64,000 bases of DNA from Achromobacter anxifer (GTDB taxonomy: Bacteria; Pseudomonadota; Gammaproteobacteria; Burkholderiales; Burkholderiaceae_B). The translations under genes were made by a program, and so were the position numbers. Positions 61,073 through 64,000 of the stretch are shown here, in pieces. The stretch is taken from NCBI RefSeq assembly GCF_903652925.1, contig NZ_CAHLAR010000013.1, positions 1 to 64,000 of the forward strand, in the 5' to 3' direction. A model generated the notes under the pieces. It was not told where the DNA came from. It searched no databases and was given only the letters and a program-made list of their open reading frames with translations. The stretch's first letter is position 1; each line of letters begins with the position of its first letter.

Positions 61073-62273
61073 CCTTCTCCTCCGCCAGCACCGGGCCGCG
61101 CTCCTGCGCGCGGCCCGCGGCGCGCCCGATCCAGGCCATCTCCACGCGGTCGCGCCCGTGTTCCTTGGCGCGGTACAGGGCATCGTCGGCGCGGGCCAGG
61201 ATGCCGTCCGCGCTGTCTCCCGACTGATACGACGCCAGGCCGCCGCTGGTGGTCATCCGCACTTCACGGCCCTGCAGGTGGAACGGCGTATCGCGCAGGG
61301 CATCGCAGACGCGCTGCGCCTGCACCAGCGCGCGGGCCGGATCGCAGTCGTACATCAGCAGCACGAACTCCTCGCCGCCCAGCCGGCCGAAGCGGTCGCT
61401 GGCCCTCACCGCCCGTTGCACCACGTCGGAGAAATGGCGCAACGCGGCGTCGCCCGCGGCATGGCCATAGCGGTCGTTGATGGACTTGAAATGGTCGATG
61501 TCCAGCACCAGCACCGCCAGCTTGCCGCCGGCACGCTTGCAGCGCTGCAGCTCGCGCTCGAGTTCGTCCAGGATGCTGCGGCGCGAATAGGCGCGCGTCA
61601 GACCGTCGAAGGTCAGAGCGGCCTCCATCCGTTCGGAGAGGCTGGTCTGGATCAGCAGCAGCAGCGCCAGGAACAGCCCCGGCACGGTCACGGTCCCACA
61701 GACGATGAAGAACAGTCCCCACGGGGTCGGATCCAACAGCGACGAAGGCGCCTGCCCGCCCGCGGTGTAGACGATCAGACGCAGGGCGTGCAGCGCGGCC
61801 AGGCCGAAGCTTGCCAGCATCAGGTACAGCATCACGCCGCGCGTCTGGATCCGCTTGCGCTCGCGGTGGAACACCAGGCCCGTCGCCACCATGGCCGCGA
61901 CGGTATAGGCGGAAAACAGCAGCATCCGCCCCAGCAGGTCGTCCGTCACGTACAGCATCAGCGCGAACGCGGCGATGCAGAGCGCGCCGAAGGCCGCCGT
62001 GCGCCGCGCCAGCGGGCGCAGGCCAAAGAATTGCCGCACGCCGATATAGACCAGGCTGACCGCGCAGACCCAGGCGGCGTTGGACACCATCACGTAGACG
62101 CCGGGCGGTAGCGCCTGCGCGGCCGCATAGGACAGCAGCGACAACACGGCCAGCGCGTTGCCCGCGGTGAACGCCCGGATGCCGCCCACGTCGCGGGCGC
62201 GGAATGGCGCCAGCAATGGCAGCGCCAGAGCCGTCGCCAGACCCCACATCAGAAAGAAAAGAGAAGTCGTCAT
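61062..62273 (-). CDS. membrane-anchored diguanylate cyclase (GGDEF)
   Basis: 403 residues: six or seven hydrophobic segments in the first ~210, then a GGDEF domain that makes c-di-GMP. The active site reads GGEEF at 299-303, and an inhibitory RxxD site (RASD) sits five residues before it, so product feedback is likely. No PDE domain. It is directly upstream of a long intergenic region that leads to a pgaA-like polysaccharide export gene. Confidence 0.9.
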   Translation of the reverse strand: MTTSLFFLMWGLATALALPLLAPFRARDVGGIRAFTAGNALAVLSLLSYAAAQALPPGVYVMVSNAAWVCAVSLVYIGVRQFFGLRPLARRTAAFGALCIAAFALMLYVTDDLLGRMLLFSAYTVAAMVATGLVFHRERKRIQTRGVMLYLMLASFGLAALHALRLIVYTAGGQAPSSLLDPTPWGLFFIVCGTVTVPGLFLALLLLIQTSLSERMEAALTFDGLTRAYSRRSILDELERELQRCKRAGGKLAVLVLDIDHFKSINDRYGHAAGDAALRHFSDVVQRAVRASDRFGRLGGEEFVLLMYDCDPARALVQAQRVCDALRDTPFHLQGREVRMTTSGGLASYQSGDSADGILARADDALYRAKEHGRDRVEMAWIGRAAGRAQERGPVLAEEKARA

Positions 62274-62535
62274 GGTATTTCGGCTCGCGCCCCGCAGGCG
62301 CCGTGCCGTCGCTTGTCATTGCCGTTGCACTGGGTTCACACGCCCGGAGGCGTTACATCTCAGCATTCCTGACGTTTTTTGTTACTCGTCAGGCGACAGA
62401 CCCGCATAGCTAGCGCCCGTCCATCGCCGCACGCCGTTTCGCCCTGAACCTTTACTGCCCGCGCCAAGACGATTGCGCGGCAAGCGACGAAGAATACGCC
62501 AAGGCTGGCCTTTCGCCACACCCCTTTGCACTAAT

Positions 62536-62568
62536 TGACAGTTAACTGATAGTTAACACACTTATAAT
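62536..62568 (+). promoter_or_regulatory. promoter region with 11-bp direct repeats, before pgaA
   Basis: TGACAGTTAAC and TGATAGTTAAC abut head to tail (62536-62557) directly before a consensus TATAAT (62563-62568). No -35 at 17 bases is clear, which fits an activator-dependent promoter whose protein binds the direct repeats. The pgaA ATG is ~250 bases downstream. Confidence 0.55.
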
Positions 62569-62821
62569 TGCGACCGTTGACGACGCCGTAAGAGCGCCGC
62601 AATCACGCCCCACGGGCGTGGCGCGTACTAGCCATGCACTCCCATAGCGCGAGTGCGAAGGTCCCCGCAGCGGGCGCCGCGCAGTCCTAACCAAATGTTC
62701 CTTCCCCTGTCGCCGACGCCTTTGCGTCGCGCGTCCCGCTTCGGCTCGCCTCGAGAAAAGGCGCGTCTGCTGGCGGCCGGAGCAGGAACGCCCCCGAGTC
62801 GCAACTGCGGAAGTCATACAG
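62569..62821 (+). promoter_or_regulatory. ~250-base leader of the pgaA-like gene
   Basis: The stretch after the TATAAT contains several GC stems (for example around CGCCCCACGGGCGTGGCG at 62607) and no credible gene. A GEMM-type c-di-GMP riboswitch motif was looked for and not seen. The region 62274-62535 before it also has no gene I can support. Regulatory role is inferred from length only. Confidence 0.35.
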
Positions 62822-64000
62822 ATGCAAAACAGAGGATCGACGCCCCCGGGCGTCATTGGAACAAGACTGAGCCTGCTGGCGGCCTGTGCCGTCCTGGCTC
62901 CCGCCCTGGCCCTGGCCGGCCCCGGCGACGACTACGACGCCCTGATCCAGCGAGCGCGCGCGGGCGACTATGAGCCCGCGCTGGCCATGCTGCGTCAGAA
63001 GGGAGCCGCCGGCGGCAACCGCGCCGTCTACGACCACATCATCATTGCCGGTTGGGCGGGCAAGCCCGACGAGGCCGTCGCCGCCTACGAGCAGCTGCCT
63101 CGCGGCGCGGCGCTGCCGGCCGACATCCAGCTGTCCGTGGCGCGCGCTTACCGCGACCTGCAGCGCTGGCCCGAGGCCCTGGCCGCCTACCAGGCCAGGG
63201 CGCGCCGCTATCCGGCGCAATCCGCCTTCCGCGCCGGCGAGATCATGACGCTGGCCGATGCCGGCCGCTATCCGCAGGCCCGCGAGGCGGCCGCGCAGTG
63301 GCTCAAGCGGCAGCCGCGCGATGTCGACGCCCTGCTGGCCCTGAGCTACGTCCATGCGCGCCAGGGCGAGCCCTACGAAGCGCTGCATCAGGCCGACCTG
63401 GCCCTGGCCGCTGCGCCCGACACGGCCTACGTGATGCGCGAATACATCTACGCGCTGCAACGCGCGCGCATGGCCGACGTGGCGCTGGAGCTGGCGCGGC
63501 GTCACCAGGACCTGTTCAGCGCCGGCCAGATGCGAGGCTTCGAGGCCGACGCGCTGGCCCAGCAGGTGCGGCTGGCGGCCATGCCCACGCGTTCGGAGGC
63601 CGAGCGATTCGTGCTGGCCGACCGCGCGCTCGCCCGCTACGACGAGCTGATCCCCGCCTGGCAACAGCAGGAAGATGCCCGCGCCGACGCGCTGCGCGCT
63701 CGCATCGACCGCCTGCACGCCCTGCACGCGCGGGTGCGCATGGCTGACCTGGTGCGCGAATACGAAGCCCTGCAGGCCGAAGGCGTGACGGTGCCGCGCT
63801 ATGCGCTGAACGACGTGGCCTCGGCCTATCTGTACATGCGCCAGCCCGAGCGCGCCCGCGACATCTATCGCCAGGTCGCGGCCAACGATGCGCTGCGCGG
63901 CGACGATGCCGACCAGCGCCTGGCGACCGAAACCGGCCTGTACTACTCCCTGGCGGAAGGCGAGCAGTTCAACGAGACCGGCGCCGTCACCGACGAGGTC
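62822..64000 (+). CDS. pgaA: poly-beta-1,6-N-acetylglucosamine export porin PgaA-like, N-terminal part (runs off window)
   Basis: 393 codons are present before the window end, with no stop. A signal peptide (hydrophobic segment ending near ALALAG) is followed by TPR-type helical repeats (DYEPALAMLRQKG, ARAYRDLQRWPEALAAYQ, ALLALSYVHARQGEPYEAL). Such TPR then beta-barrel proteins export the PGA biofilm polymer; the barrel would lie beyond the window. GGAAG precedes the ATG. Adjacent GGDEF gene fits c-di-GMP-activated synthesis. Confidence 0.8.
   Translation, partial: MQNRGSTPPGVIGTRLSLLAACAVLAPALALAGPGDDYDALIQRARAGDYEPALAMLRQKGAAGGNRAVYDHIIIAGWAGKPDEAVAAYEQLPRGAALPADIQLSVARAYRDLQRWPEALAAYQARARRYPAQSAFRAGEIMTLADAGRYPQAREAAAQWLKRQPRDVDALLALSYVHARQGEPYEALHQADLALAAAPDTAYVMREYIYALQRARMADVALELARRHQDLFSAGQMRGFEADALAQQVRLAAMPTRSEAERFVLADRALARYDELIPAWQQQEDARADALRARIDRLHALHARVRMADLVREYEALQAEGVTVPRYALNDVASAYLYMRQPERARDIYRQVAANDALRGDDADQRLATETGLYYSLAEGEQFNETGAVTDEV

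Noticed and set aside
62569-62821. GEMM-type c-di-GMP riboswitch in the pgaA leader
   Set aside because: The conserved GCAAACC-type and tetraloop receptor segments are not present in the expected order.
1-64000. CRISPR arrays, tRNA/rRNA genes, insertion sequences, integrases, prophage genes
   Set aside because: Intergenic sequences were read on both strands and none showed the required repeats, cloverleaf or transposase/integrase motifs.

Overview
The window is GC-rich, densely coded DNA from a betaproteobacterium, most probably an Alcaligenaceae member close to Achromobacter or Bordetella. The evidence is gene content: a Bug-type solute receptor, a single-subunit quinol NO reductase beside a copper nitrite reductase, a PgaA-type porin, many LysR/MarR/IclR regulators, GTG and TTG starts. 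The species call is inference. I saw no rRNA, tRNA, CRISPR array, insertion sequence or integrase.

Layout. 0-7 kb: amidase and a five-gene branched-chain-type ABC importer ending in a ureidoglycolate lyase, probably for a ureide or amide nitrogen source. 7-15.4 kb: methyltransferase, GTP-dependent PEP carboxykinase, acyl-CoA synthetase with TetR, SDR and enoyl-CoA hydratase genes (acyl-CoA catabolism), and an allantoate/N-carbamoyl amidohydrolase. 15.4-20 kb: thioredoxin-fold protein, two EamA exporters, acetyltransferase, MocR regulator. 20.9-27.4 kb: two LysE-type exporters, DUF72 protein, glutathione reductase, a solitary pyruvate dehydrogenase E1. 27.5-33.3 kb: nitrite-to-N2O module (cytochrome c, nirK, Crp/Fnr regulator, nirV, quinol-type norB). 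33.5-43.3 kb: MarR, racemase, Crp-like regulator, acyl-CoA synthetase and dehydrogenase, MFS exporter with HxlR, a flavin-barrel protein, GST. 43.4-49 kb: two LysR, a flavodoxin-like reductase, AraC, proline dehydrogenase, EamA. 49-52.2 kb: dadA, nsrR and hmp, with an NsrR-like box before hmp. 52.2-62.3 kb: YqeY, DinB, thioesterase, lipoprotein, IclR, metallophosphatase, Bug receptor, S9 peptidase, diguanylate cyclase. The window ends inside a pgaA-like porin gene with a long leader.

The most unusual structure is a pair of gene-free elements at about 20.01-20.57 and 39.15-39.85 kb, in the same orientation about 19 kb apart. They share a chain of hairpins whose stems differ between copies while staying complementary, many of the changes being compensatory. 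Each copy carries a module with a 97-nt core inside a 32-34 bp stem, and the second copy has an additional module in reverse orientation. Each element lies between the 3' ends of two convergent genes, and at all four flanks the coding strand of the last 70-170 bases is depleted in C and rich in G (and T). I do not recognise this family. It is the best candidate here for an undescribed RNA or foldback-DNA element.

Functional links. The NO-producing module (nirK, norB) and NO defence (hmp, nsrR) form one nitrosative physiology. The diguanylate cyclase sits directly before the polysaccharide export gene that such signalling commonly controls. Several divergent regulator-target pairs (HxlR/MFS, MocR/acetyltransferase, SDR/hydratase) have clear inverted-repeat operators between them.
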